Shown: positions 1-13,800 of the stretch, piece by piece | How positions within the stretch are numbered: the stretch's first letter is position 1 | Layout: every line of letters starts with the position of its first letter | Translations under genes and position numbers: made by a program | Notes under the pieces: model-generated | Seen by the model: only the letters and a program-made list of their open reading frames with translations | Databases searched by the model: none | What the model was told of the DNA's origin: nothing | NCBI RefSeq assembly: GCF_036370855.1 | Contig: NC_088111.1 | Span: 21,239,501-21,303,500 of the forward strand | DNA length: 64,000 nucleotides | Direction of reading: 5' to 3' | From: Dromaius novaehollandiae | Taxonomy: Eukaryota; Chordata; Aves; Casuariiformes; Dromaiidae

Positions 1-2433
1 CTGCCCCACTCCCCTCACTTCACACCTTTCCATGGCAGCAGCAGCCAAAGCTTTGCCCCTTTCATCTGAGTCAATACAATTCAACTTTGCCTACACAGCA
101 CAGAGAGGCAAAGGAGCAAATAGGAAAGGACAGGAGTCCCTGGCAACTGCCTTAGCAAACCATAGTTTCAAACATCTGTAAAAGTGGGAGGAGATCAACC
201 AAATGGATGGCGGCACCCCCATGACATCCTTTCATCATTGGGCTTTAGCAAGTTGGTACTACAACACTTGAAGCTACTTGCCTCCCAGAAAAATGGCAAC
301 AGTGGGAGAAGCTTGGGGTAATAAGAGGTGGGAAATAGCGACACCTCCAGAATAACTTGATAGAGCAGGAAAGAGCCCTTGGAATGGAGAAGAGGCACAA
401 AGAACCATGGGCAGCAGTCTCCAACATAAATGGATGTAAAGAAGGGGGGGCAAAGCTATTCTGTGGGGCAGAACAGAGCTCGAGAGAGTATGACCTATTA
501 AAGGCAGACTGGTTAACTAGCCTAGTTAAAGTGCAACGGCTGCTCAAACTTCAAGACGGCACTGTGAAAGCAGTGGCAAGGAGTCTTATCCAAGAGAATA
601 ATCTGGTTTTAGGAACACTAACCGCTTCAAGGAATTGGCAGGGTGCCCCCAAAGGGCTGGCAGGCACAGCTCAGTGCACTGATCTCTAGGTAAAAGGGTG
701 CCCAGGAGAACTCCTTCAGGTTGCTGCTACACACCTGCCTCATGGCTCAGACTAAGGCTGCACCTGCCTGCTCCCCCATGCGCAGTGACATAATACCAAG
801 CATGTGCATTTGATTTAGCACCTGCCCCACCTTTGCTGGCTACCTGCACACACATGCCCACTTTCATTTCACTGTGTGGTTAGTTTCGGAAGAGGATCTG
901 AGACTTCACCATCACCTGAACCAGCAAATTCTCTTGCCAGCTGCACAAACACAAGGTGTTGTGGTGATTTTGTGGACGTGGGTGACTGGCATCCCTTCTT
1001 GACTCTCCATGGGGGACACCAGGCACAGCAGGGGCAGTTTGCTGCCAGCTTCAAGATAAAGAGCTGCAGCAGACAGCTGAGGCTGGCAGGCTGGCTCCCT
1101 GTGGCTCATACAGGAAAACCAATCAGTAGGGAAAAGGCTTTTCCTATTCCGACTCACTGCACAGTTATGAGAGACCAAAGCCTCGTATCCACTCCTCACA
1201 GCACAAGAAAGAAATTCCACTAAATAGAGGTGCTGGCAAGAGACTCCACGTAGACATTACTGATCTCAGGTGTAAGCCCTATGCTCACAACAGAACTGAT
1301 TCATAAATCATCTCTCAGTATTTCTAACTATCCCCCACACTACCTATTACTAAAGTTCTACTATTTCTTCTATTGTTTGCAATATACAGCCCTCTACTCA
1401 TCCTATGAGAGAATGATGCTAATTCCGTACTTTTTAGGTCAAAGGTTCCCTTATTTATTACCTTGTTTCTTGTCTCCTTGGAAGGAGCAGACAGATATTC
1501 TCCAGTGCCCTGTGTGATGCCCAGTGGCCACGCTTGTCAATGGAGGGCACGAACAGAGTATGTTGGTTGGCACCCTTTGCACAGTAACCCCAATGTGCCC
1601 AGCAAACCCAGGATGTGCCCCAAAGCCCCTCACACCCCTCCCTCAGAGCCTCTCCCTGGCTCCCAGGCCATGAGACCCTTCAGTAGGTCTGGACAATGAT
1701 GCAGGGATGGTGTCACAGCCATGCTACAACCCCAAACCTGCCAGCTGGGCTCCATGATGCAGACAGAACCTCTAAAGCAGGGCACAGTCAGGGACTGGGC
1801 TTCTCCAGAAGTACAAGGGTTCCCATTTCCTCCTCCTCTCCTCCAATATCCCTCAAAACTACTAGGTAGGGTACAGCTAAAAAGAGGGAATCAAAGGGAT
1901 GGCATGAACTATTTATTGCACTCCACCTCCTATGTAGTTTTATTTATTCCAGGTCACTACTAAAATAAGTAAATATTAAATGCAAGAGAATTGAAAGATA
2001 GGCTGCTTGTACTGCTGTGGCCATTGCTTCTACATGCATAAAAGAATGCAATACATTAATTTTCAGCTTAAACTGTGAATTCAAGAGAGCTATACCAGGA
2101 ATGAATGTACCCAGTATGATATCTGGGTCTGGGATAAGATGAATGAATATCCCACAGATGTGATATATGAAAGTTTAGGTTTTGTGGCTTCTTTGGTGAG
2201 GAATCACGCCACTGTGGCCCAGGTATTCCAGATACCTGCTTTTAGCTAGTGCTTCTGTATGATGAAGGTCCATCTGGTTTAGCAAGAGGCTTTGACAGCA
2301 TCAGCAGTAAACATCTGCCACAGCAGAGAGCTGTTAGCTGCAGTACTCCACAAATTAAAGACATGCCCTGTGCGCACGCATTAGCCCTTCTCTCCAAACA
2401 TACCTAAGACACAAACAAGAGAGATCAACTCAC
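1..2433. other. PIGQ intron, left-edge part
   Basis: This is the beginning (in minus-strand sense) of the intron after exon 5. It is AT-rich unique sequence with only short chance ORFs, and I saw no exon carrying the expected next PIGQ residues. The intron is therefore longer than 2.4 kb. No repeat is clear enough to name. Confidence 0.6.
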
Positions 2434-2587
2434 CTGGCTCCGTAGACATAGAAGCAGTAGATGTGGAAGGTCAGAAGAGCAATGATATCAGAGAGGATGC
2501 AAAGAGCCACAGTCAGGCCCAGACAAGCTGAGAGACCAACATACCAGAGTATCATCTCAATGAATGGAGACATCAGGTGAATGTAGC
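2434..2587 (-). CDS. PIGQ: PIGQ coding exon 5, last one inside the window
   Basis: The exon is 154 nt, finishing the split serine and encoding residues 353-402 before ending two bases into the next arginine codon. The acceptor ends TGTCCACTAG and the donor is GTGAGT. It encodes [17 protein letters not shown], a long hydrophobic stretch with [20 protein letters not shown], and [11 protein letters not shown], matching the multi-pass core of PIGQ. The human protein continues for roughly another 150-200 residues. I found no matching exon in 1-2433, so the 3' part of the gene lies beyond the left edge. Confidence 0.95.
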
Positions 2588-3145
2588 CTAGTGGACATCA
2601 CAGAGTGTCAGAGTAAGAAAAGGACATTTGACTGAAACATCTTCCTGCTGAAAATCCCAAAAGACCCTGCCCTAGAACGTTGCTCCAGAGATCACAGCTA
2701 AGACAACATGGAAGTAAAACTGGAAAATTCCTTCAGCTCGAAGGAATCTTCTATTTAGGAGGGCCTACAGAAATTCTCTTCCCTCCTAGGTTTCTGTCCA
2801 GGTGTGGCAGCTCTGTGAGGAAGGGGGGCACATGCTCAATTTGAACGGAGGAGTCACCGTACTCCACATGTGATTTATTTTTCTGGATTTGTGTCCAGGT
2901 TCATAATTACATTTTAACCGCATGTGTCAACCTTCACTGAAACAAATTCCCAGGACAGGGTCTGCATTTATGTCCTGAGATAACACTTGTCATCCCTATC
3001 CTATCAACTACCTCTTACAGGGCAAAGACTACAAAAGCCTACATAAGAACTAAAACTTTCCCTTGGACACTAACCACCAATGGCACCAAAAAGTAAGTTC
3101 TGCTGTGACTTGCATTATTTGCAAAGCATCAAGCTGAACACTTTA

Positions 3146-3460
<315 letters not shown>

Positions 3461-6400
3461 CTACAAACAAGGAAATGAGATAAAAGTTTATCGCATTGAA
3501 TAGGTTCAGTGTACTGAACATGCTACCCCAATGCACAAAGTATTCTCACCGCACCCTAAAAACCAATGGGGAAAAAAAGCATGCAAGCAAAGAACTATTT
3601 TGTAGAAAACTAGCTAAATCAGATATGCACCTTGATGGACAAATGACTCTTTTCTAAACCTAAACATAACAGCACAAGAGGAAGCCGATCTGTTTAAATG
3701 GTCTCAGTGCTGGGAACATGAACCTAGTGTTTGTTTCTGGCCATCCCTGGTAGACTTGCACAGTATGGCTTCCTGACATATTGAGACTTCTTGCAAGAGA
3801 TGGGCAAATGCAAGTGCACAAACCAACTTCATTAGACAGACAACTGAAGAGTCAGAACTGAGGGAGCAATCTAACTATGGAGAAGGCGATCAGAATTTTT
3901 AAAGGGCAAGAGGGTGGTGCACCCCTGAACAGGAAAGCTGAATTTTTACACCAAATAACCTGTGTGTGTTTACAGCAGGGTACAAAACATAACTATATAA
4001 GCATACTTTACATATAGACAAACTTTGTTTATACTCTGAGGTGTATTAGGCAAGATTAACTGTGTGTGCTGATGTATAGTGTATAGTGCTGATCTTGCTT
4101 AGCTACATCATAGCAGCACTGCCACTATTTTGTCTCTATTGCAGGCTTCTGGGAGAGATACCTATTGCATCCCAGTAAAAAAGAAGCCCTCTGAATCACT
4201 GAGAACAAAGCCTGAGTAAGTTCACTACCCAAGTCACTGAGAGCTTTGACTCACAATCTCTGGTGATTTAATCCTAGGCTGATTTTGTTTACTGATTTTA
4301 ACTCTGCATCCATCCCTCTGCCAAAGGTCCCCCTTGCAGTAGGCAGGGCAGAAGAGAGGACGGCTCTGCTCCTCAGCTGTAGCACTTTGCGGCTTGACCT
4401 CTTCATGCAAGCTGAAATCAATGGTGAAGTCCATTCACCAGATTGTTATTTGAGGTAGCTGAGAGGGGTAGTCTCCAGCAAACAGGTGGGGAACATACCT
4501 GGGAGAAGTGACCTCTAACACTTTCCTGCATGAACAGTTTGAGATTGTGAGTGAAAGCCTTCAACCTCTGAAAATCCCAGCCATAACCAAAACCATGCAT
4601 GTGAGTTGCAGGGAAAATCGTGCGTGTGCAGAAGAATCAAGACATGCTACCTGAAACTGATGCACTGCAGCCTGCTTTCCCCAACATTCATATGCATAAT
4701 TTCTCTGTAGGCAAATGATTTCCAAAGAGTGATTCCATTTTACTTATTAACCAACACAATCATTGTAAAATGAGTTTGTAAACATGTACTTTTAATGTAG
4801 TGACAAAATTATGAGCTCCACCTTCAGCTTGACCAAAAATTCACTTAACAACGTGGTTCCCTTTTTTTCTTTCATTCACTGTCCCTCTATCCCAACAATC
4901 CTTAAAATTATCTCACTGCAAATCAGAACTGGCTTGAACTCATGGATCTTACCCTTGTTGCTGAGAAAGAAGTGTTAGCTACTTTATAAATAGACTGCTT
5001 TTAATATTTAAAGTGTTGGAGTTGTAACTTAGAAAAAACATTTTGTGATTTTAATGAAATATTTAAATGCTTGAAAGTAGTCCTTCAGCAAGGCTGTTTT
5101 CCAGCACTGAATATTTCTGAGATTTCCAGTTCCAGAGGTGCTGTTAAGTTCTAACAGGGCATTGCAGCTTTGGTAAGGTGCCTTAGCTTGCTGTTACTTA
5201 GCTGGGCAAAGCCTTTCAAAACAAGGTCATAAGTCATAACATTGCAGGTTGTTTTCCTATTACACTGATCAATAGCAAGCAGAATCAGAAAAGGTGGCTA
5301 GGAAGTCCAATCCTCTTGTTGCAGTCATGAACACTGAATGTGCCTAGTATTGATAAATGGAATACAGTCTATTACATGGAAATTGTTTCATTAAGGGGCT
5401 GTAGGGACATTACCAATCTGAAGACTGAAACTAATGTGGTTAGATTAGATCACTGTGGGGATATTTTCCTTACAGTTATAGTCTACTTGCTAGATTTCAT
5501 ATGCAGAGGCTCTAGTGGTGATGTGACATCAACAGAGAAAGACACACAGGTCTACCACTCTAAATTATCTGTTTTATTCTGTTTATTGCTTGGGTTTTTC
5601 TGTAGTCTCTTAAAGAAAGGTTGCTTCACGTTGCAATACATAAGGCTAAGCTGCATAGAACCAATATAAGGGAATAGAATATTTATGCACATGCTCTAGT
5701 GAAAGTCAGAGAAAGAAAAGCCCTTCTTACTATACACATTTGCCCTGTATCTGTTGCAGGGGTTTGGAGCTCTAAATTTCACTATTTTACAAATGACATC
5801 TAAGAATATTTTCCAGGCAGTGTTCTCTCTGCTTGGTTTACAGATCAGCAGAACATGACTGAATAGGATCTTGCATTCAGTTATCACTAAGTCCCAGTAA
5901 CATTTTGGGAGGTATGATCTATGATACTGCTCCAAAGATATTACAGTGTAAGGAGAAGAGAATATAGCCAGGATAGAAGATGTGTGTGTGTGGGGGGAAG
6001 ATGGTTTATAAGCAGTTCTTTTTAAAACAGAAAAATGTAGCATTTTCAATTAGTTGATTTTTTTTAAAGGCTGTCTGAAGGAAAGCAAAAACAAGGACTG
6101 TGATTGGAAGCCTGGTGGGAGCAGGAAGAAGGAGAGTAGGAGTTGTGATGGCACCTACAGAGAGATTATTCACATTTTCCATGCTTGGTTTTGAAAGCCT
6201 GCTCAAAATCAGTCCTTCGTATTGCATACAGCTACTCCCCAGGTGTCTCTGAATCACATCTGCTTCATATACTGACAAAGGCAATTTGCTATTACGGTCA
6301 GCACAGCTCATCAGGCAGTGAAAGTAGGAGCTGCAGTCCATGATGTCTTGTGCATCATCAACAATCGCCAGCTAAGTGCTGATTTGAGAACCATTATATC

Positions 6401-9019
6401 AGGGGATGATGAACAACAGCCAAGGAACATGGCTTGATCCTCACGTAAGCAGGCTGAGCTTGTGACCCTGGCAAAAATAACTTACCTGCTCCTGTTTCTT
6501 TCCAGAGAGATGTCTGACTGGGGGTGGGGGTTGGGGGGGGGGGGAAGCCACAGCAAAAGAAGTCTAAGGTACAGTTTGGCAGCTGCATTTCAATTAACAT
6601 GCAAAACCAAAACAAAACAGAGAGGGGTACACAACACGACCTCTGGAAGTGATAGGTTGGAACTGCCAGAAGGCGGCAGAAAAAGTATGCAAAGTATCCG
6701 GCCCCACACCTTCACATAGTTAAAAGTCTGTCAATATAAAAATCAATTAATCAAATCAATAAGGTTTTTTATATATAATGTTTTATTTTCTAACAGACAC
6801 ACTGATGAAAGAATCATCATCATCATCAGATCTGAGGTGCTTATCAGAAACAGAAGAGCAAGGAGGACTAGGGAAGAAAAAGTCACTCATCCTGCACATG
6901 GGAAAGTTTGCATTACTGAACTTGGCAACACATAAGCACTTGAGAAAGCTCAAGTGATGGGAATAATGTGTACCAGATGGAGACTCAGCAGCAAAGTGGA
7001 AACGTACTGTTGAATGGCTAAGAGGAGATTTTGCTGTCATACTGGAAAACAAAGTGATCCTGGCTTGTACACCACACGCTGAAGTCATTGGTATATTTTG
7101 GGATCACTCAGTTCTGTATTTTTTATGGTCGTCCACAATTTAATACTCTTAAAAGAAGAAAGCAAGGCTGGAAAGTAAGAGGAATTGTAAATGGCCTGAA
7201 CCAATAAGCTTGGAGATACTGCAGAGAAGAGAGAGGCACAAACTGAACGTCAGGCCACCCACAGCAGCGGAAGTTAATGCTTCCAGGAAAGTAAGTAAAC
7301 AGCTCTTGGGGATCCTGAAGTCTGCCTACTTCGGAGACCTGGTGGAAATAAATTACACTATGATGTGCAAGTGGATTGACAGATGAGCTAAATTATTGAA
7401 AGAGGAATGAATGTGCAACTCTCATAGGCAAGCCCATCCAGGACAGGTGCTGTGATCAGATACACCTTGAGCACAGAGCGCATCCATCTGCCAAAGACAC
7501 TGGGCAGATGGAACACTTCCTGGAGCCACCTGTGAAAACAGGACTGCAGCCAAAAGCCACTTCCTTGCAGATCTGTTAAGAAATCAGATTTCTGAGAGCT
7601 AGACCCCTACAGTAATCCCCGAGGGAGAGCTCTAGAGAACTTAAACTTTTCCAGCTGAAATATCTGTAAGGGAAAAGACTTAGAAATAAGACTTACTAAA
7701 GACTTTTAATTTATAGCTCAAAAACTACAAGATCAAATGTATTCCAAAAATTGTGGTCTTTTTTACCACCCCATCACTGCTGCTGAAGAAAATGTTTGAA
7801 ACATGCCATCCTTATAAGTTTCACTAGAAAAGATAACAAAAATAGTAATAATGATGATCCACAGCTATGCTGGCTACTCCGTACACTCTTTCTGAAATAG
7901 GAGCATGTGCAAGAATGATTAGAGACATATGGCTTGTGATGCTGAAAATGTTAGACATGGACCAAGTAGATCATCAGCAGGGGAACTCTGAGCTCTTCCC
8001 AAGAAAGACAAGATGATCAGGAGAAAATATATTGTTGCTGGAATTCTATAATCAGAATAAAATTCCTCCCAGCTGAGAAGCTGGAGAAAGAGCAAACAGA
8101 GGACCTCCAGCTGCAAGAAAGAAACCAGTGGAAAGATCGACCTTATCTCCCAGCAATGAAAGGAAAGTGGGCAAAGAAGAGATTAGGCTGTGCAGGGTCA
8201 TGACAGTGCTCAACACTGGCTGCACACGTATTCCCAAGACAAAGAAGCTCTTAAAATGCAGTGAACTTCAGATGAATGGCCTGGTCTCCAGCCTCTGAAG
8301 TACATTATATGTTCCTTATTACCACTAAACAGATGTATTGGAGTGATACACTTAAAATGAGCCACCAGAAAAATCAGAATATTATGAGTCATACTTGTTC
8401 TTCACGAATTTATGCTGATGCTGAGGGTTCTTAGTGGGCAAAAGGAGTTGATGTTTGAGAAAAGCACAGGACACAGCAAGTCTCCCCTGCCTACCACCAT
8501 TTCAGGGTTTTGCATCCTGACTAGCTAAGGCCATTAGACTTCCCCATGAAATTCCTCTTCAAGAGAATAGCTGCACTGCTTGTCAAGTTTGGTTTTCCAT
8601 CAGTTTATCAGACTCAACCCAGGCTACTGTTTTCTTTTTCCAAATGCCCCACATAACAACTTGAGGACACTTCCTGTCAGCTCTAGAATAAAAGTACTTT
8701 GGCTTGATAATGACTCCAGTTTGCTGTTGCACAGTTGTGCCCATGACATTCTTGTTACTTTGGCAGCTGGAACAGTCCTCCAGTAAATTTCTAGTTACTA
8801 TTCACTACACAGAGCAGAGCTTGTTCCTTTTGAGCAGCCACAGTAGGCTTGATCTGAAGATTTCACTGTTTTTGAGGAGTCCTGATTTGCCTGACTTGAG
8901 ATAGGGCTCTCTCTGAAATTCTTGTACATAAGGCACTGCCTCCTTGAAACTACCTCAGGCATCAAGAGCTGGTCACCATTCATGGCAGGCAAAAGAAGAA
9001 AGGCTCTGTTGAGACTCAC
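3461..9019. other. PIGQ intron between coding exons 3 and 4
   Basis: This 5.6-kb AT-rich intron has only short shadow ORFs. A G-rich run sits at 6520-6544 (G12 at its end) and a small TATAGTG duplication near 4075. I saw no second gene or structured RNA in it. Confidence 0.6.
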
Positions 9020-9140
9020 ATCAGCCACAGGTATAAGAGTGTCAGCAAGGTGACCAATCCGGTTCTTTCTGTACAGCCAGGACATTAGCAGTATCCCCAG
9101 AGCAACATCAGTCAGCAGTGAGACAAAGATGTTGGCTTTC
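9020..9140 (-). CDS. PIGQ: PIGQ coding exon 3
   Basis: The exon is 121 nt: one base finishing the split arginine, then 40 full codons (residues 270-309), ending in phase 0. The acceptor reads CTGCATGCAG and the donor GTGAGT. It encodes a hydrophobic segment ([19 protein letters not shown]), probably transmembrane, followed by [14 protein letters not shown], nearly identical to the human segment as I recall it. Confidence 0.95.
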
Positions 9141-10723
9141 CTGCATGCAGGATAAAGAGAAACAATGTTAAAGAAAAAGGACAGTGTTTAATGTTTCAAT
9201 AACAACTACTGGCTTCACTTACATACCCTCTTTCATCTTCCAGGGACAAAAGGACAATTACTTAAGAGATGCATTGTAGAGATCTTTTGACTTTCACTGC
9301 TACTTCTGTGGCCAAACACTGGGCCACTTGGAGCCTGCTACAGTAAAGTACCATTTTAGTAGGGAGAGTGAATGAAGCTACAAAGAGGAATGTTAGACAA
9401 AGTATAAATACTCAGTGGGGATTTAGCAGTACTAAGGGCACTGGTGCTCAGATGAACCTCACATTGAGATCTGATGGCTCTCCAAGAGGTATACTTTTGT
9501 TGAACCACTAGTCACTGTAATAAATAGTGTTTCTGGGTAAATGAACAAATCCAGAAGGGCTGATGAACTGCCCTCTCACTGCTAGAGTTTCTGAATGGAA
9601 TTCCATGACCTGAGTTATGCAGGATATCAGATTAAACAATCACAGTTGCTTTTGGCCTTAAAATGTACTAATCTATTTTCAGTATTCCTTGGGAATCTAT
9701 TACTGCAGGATAAGAGAACCACACAGAACAAGACTCACTACATAATGGCCACAGGGCATCCAATATTTGTCTCTGATCTCTGACTCCCCCTCTTCTACTC
9801 ACAGTGCTGCACATCTGCTTTTTCTGTTACACTGATTTTGTTACTACTGTTGGAATCTCTGGTCTCCAGTTACTGGCAGAAAGACTCCCTGAAAGAGTGG
9901 GCAAAAGATGGGAGCATGCAAACCTTTCTGCTCTTATGGAAAAGGCCACTAAATATTGATTAAGTCTTTGGCTAGCAGTGGCAACATCTGTGAAAGCACT
10001 GAGCTTGTGGGAGTAGTGATAGCAATGCATTACACACACAGGTACAGTACAGGCTTAACCTGGGCAATATCCCAGTCTTGTTTCCCAGGCCAGGGCAGTA
10101 TCTTGCAAAAGGCACATCTGTAATATGAAACAGTGTGCAGGGTAAAGATCGGCAAACTAGCAGGGAGTTGAGAGAGCAAGTCAACACAACACAGTGCAGT
10201 GAGGACCCTGCGGTGTTGTCGTGCTAGCCGGGCCACCTGTGGAGTCTTGCAGTGGGCACAGCATCCATGGTTTGGGTTCCCTGAACCTCCAGCTCCAAGA
10301 GGAGCCACCTCACCTCTGTCTGGTCATACCACTAGAGAGAGGTAGGTGCCTGAGGCTTCTGAGTGGAAAGGGAGGGGATTAGCAACACAAAACAGAGCCC
10401 AGAGCTCCGTAAGCAACTCGGGGCAGGAGCAGGGGGGTTCTGCAGAACAAGTACAGGATTAGCGTTAGAAACAGAGTGAGACAGAAAATATCTCAAGCCA
10501 CTCTAGGGTGATAATCCCAATACAAAGCAAGTGCAAACTAGACATCCAGCACAGAAAAACAATGAGATGGCAGCTGTAGGATAAACTCTCTGATGACACC
10601 CTAGCCATGGAAGTGAATTTTTTGGCAGCTAGAGCAGAAATTAGCTGGTGCATAGATGATGAAGGCTCCAGAAGGAGACAGGGTTAGAGCAACGATGTAT
10701 GTGTCTGTGTGTGTACTCCATAC

Positions 10724-10855
10724 CTCATTAGTTGGATCTGATTTTGAGCCTTCTTGTTGCTGCTGATGACCTGGAGGTGCTGCAGCCGATGTCCCAACTG
10801 CTCACAAGTCGAGAGTTTACTCCATAAGAAAGACAAAGGCCAAAACTTCAGCATT
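10724..10855 (-). CDS. PIGQ: PIGQ coding exon 2
   Basis: This 132-nt exon follows an acceptor ending TTTTTCCACAG and ends on a GTATGG donor. Its first base completes the arginine codon left open by the previous exon. It then encodes residues 226-268, including [20 protein letters not shown] and ending in IQLM; the last two bases (AG) start the next arginine. The block [18 protein letters not shown] is strongly conserved in vertebrate PIGQ (recalled human protein). Intron lengths on either side are 6.5 and 1.6 kb. Confidence 0.95.
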
Positions 10856-13800
10856 CTGTGGAAAAACAATGGGAATCTTCCTTTTTGCTTTTGTCATAAA
10901 GCAGGTTTTATTGTGTTTGTACAAACTCCCACAAAAAATGTTCAGTGTAAAGTTAAGGTTGTGTAACCAGAGATAGTGACAATGTAGACTGATTACAGAA
11001 TATTAGACATTAATGACTCCCTTAGAGGTTAACAGAATTTGGGCAGCCTTTCCAAACCAAGACATCTAAAGCAGACAACCCAATCTCTTACTTCCATCTG
11101 CAATCCTGTAAAACAAAGTGCCTGTCTCTTCCACAGAAGCCAGAATGCAATATTGATTCCGGCCTGTGTTTTGGGATGTATCACTAGGATGGCACACAGC
11201 TTTATGTCTCCAAGAGACTGACGTCAAGGCAATTCTGTATATAGAGAAAGGATGCAACACAGCTTTGAATTGACAACTGGATTTTTGGACTGGAATGCTA
11301 CCGAGGATCACCAAGGATCTTGCCTCTTACTCTTGCAACTTATTCACAAATGCCAATATTACTAAAAAACAATTCTTTAATTGTCCAGTTGCTTCTATTG
11401 GGAGCTAGGCATTACAAACAACTGTTTTCTCCTGCAGTTCCCTTTTATCTCTTTCCTTTGTTTTCTTTTTCTTCTTTTTTTTCTTCATCACTTCCAAATT
11501 CCTTGCTCAGGGTCTTCATTCCTATCTTCTTCACATCTCCTTGACAAGGGCAACCAGCATTAAGTAGATAACACAACACTTAGTGTTTAATTAGGTTACA
11601 AAGTTAATGTCCACATTAGGTTTGTAGGGGAGGGAATATTCACACAGTCCTTTTTTATGACTCAGAAGGAAAGTACTGAATGATGCCCAATTATCTTTGG
11701 GAGTTACTTTTATTACCACACAGCCCAGAAAGCAGGGAGGAATGGTGATCTTCTGTAGTCCAAAATGAAGCCACTGAAGGTAGGTTGGTGAAAGAATATG
11801 TAGCAGTGGTACAGTGACATAAAGTACCATATTTAATCTGAGGAATACATCTGGATGTTGACATGATTAGGATCACTTCTTTCCTGTATACAATAGTTAT
11901 TTCTCTCACTAAAGGTGCAGGAATCTATGCTCACTTTTTGTTATTTTTTTCACCTACTCTCTTTTAGTGCTTTGGCATGTTCCCTTCAGTTTGCATTCAT
12001 TCCAAATGCTAAATCCATTTCTGGTATACTGCTTTGCTTTTGAATTTGCACAGCTGTTTGGATCAGTGAATTTGGCCTGGAGATTTCCATGAAAAGTGTA
12101 CATGCTTTCACCAGATTTCATCTGGCAGAATTCAGCCTGTGATCTAGCAGCAGGGTAATTTTATGAGTGGACAATATAAAATGCAGACTGGGGCTCTGGC
12201 TGTTATTTATACAATATTCCAGCCTCACAAGTGAATCCACAAATGGCAACTATATGGCTAGTTCAAAATCATGCTTGATTCACGGGGTTTGCTTCTCTTT
12301 CCTCCCCCCATCCCTCTAAGCCCTTTCAACCATACTTTATGCAAGGCTTGTCAGTTTAAAATCAGAGTCCTTAAGTCCCCTTCCCCCTCTCCATTAAAAT
12401 TTCAGATACATTGGTTTTGAAATCCATGCAGTGTACTGTGAATCATTCTCCTTAATTTGAGGCCTCTGAGTTATTCAGCTCTTCATTACAGCCACCCACC
12501 TCAGAGACAAATGAATGCACTGTTATTCAGCTGACTTGTCAGGAGGTAATATCTAAAGTGACAGAGGAAAGAGCACAGTATGGGGGGAGGGAGACACAGT
12601 GGGTAATCATGCTGGCCACTGATCTCAAAGACCTGGGTTTGTAGATTCACTAAGGCATAAGTGCAGATGAGTTTTCTCTTCCAATTACATTCTAGCCCAG
12701 TAGTTCCAAATTCTGACCTGGAAAGCCTTCGCTATAGCAGAGAATAGCACTTGCAGAGAAATGCTCTCTCTTTCAGTGAGGTTATGTCCAAAAGGCTAAG
12801 GATGAAAATTCAAGTAGGAAGTAATGGCTCTGGGGCCCTGTGCTAAATGCTCACTGGGCTGACTCCCTCCCCACCCTCTCCAAGCAACATGTGTTTCTTT
12901 TACCATTCTTGCTGCTCCATGACTCCAAAAGCAAGAGGCAGCTAGCTTGGGGGTCACCCACTGACCAGATAACCCTGGTCTCCTGTGTCAAAGAAAAGGA
13001 GAGGTTCCTGCTCTGTTCTGCTGGTGAGGAGTGTGTCACATAAGTGATAACAATTATCAAATGAGCCTTGGCCTTAGAAGCACATCCTCCACATGTCCAC
13101 CCACTCTGATGTTTCCCAATGGGCAAACATATCCCCTTGAACACGAAAGGCCGTGAGGTTGTCTCACATATTGGAAGAGATACATAAAAGGTGTCTGCTT
13201 GTCTGTATTACGGCTAACTCTTTCATTTTTCTTTCCACTGAATATCAACTAAACCAACCTCTATTCTACTCTTAACCAAAAGAAAGTATATAAATACAGA
13301 CATTTAAATGAAGACACACAACAAAAAGCTCAATAAAAAGTTGCAAGATCAGCTATGGAAACTTCCATCTGTAAGAGTATTGAGGAAGAAAGCCAAAAAT
13401 ACTTCCTGTGTGGTCTCCTACTCCCTGCCTCATCATAAATGCTCCCACTTGTTTATCACACTTATAGTATATGGAATGATTTTTAGAAGTATAATGGAAA
13501 ACTAACCTAATTAATAATAAAAAAAAAAAGACTGCATTTATATCACTGCGTTATTGAAAAAGTGTACAGCAGGAGATGTTTGAGGTACTTCCAAAGGTAA
13601 GGGATTCTAGCAATGAATTAACATAGCCTGCATGAGTAAATCTTGAGTTTCCAATTCAAATTCATTCCAAGAGCAAGAGTGGACTCTTCAAACACTGGAT
13701 AAAAAACAGTCTTTTTGAAACTGGATCACACACAAATGTTAAAGCTCCATTAACCAGAATTCCCTGACTGCCTTGTTGCTCTTTGCTAGAAACTGCAGGA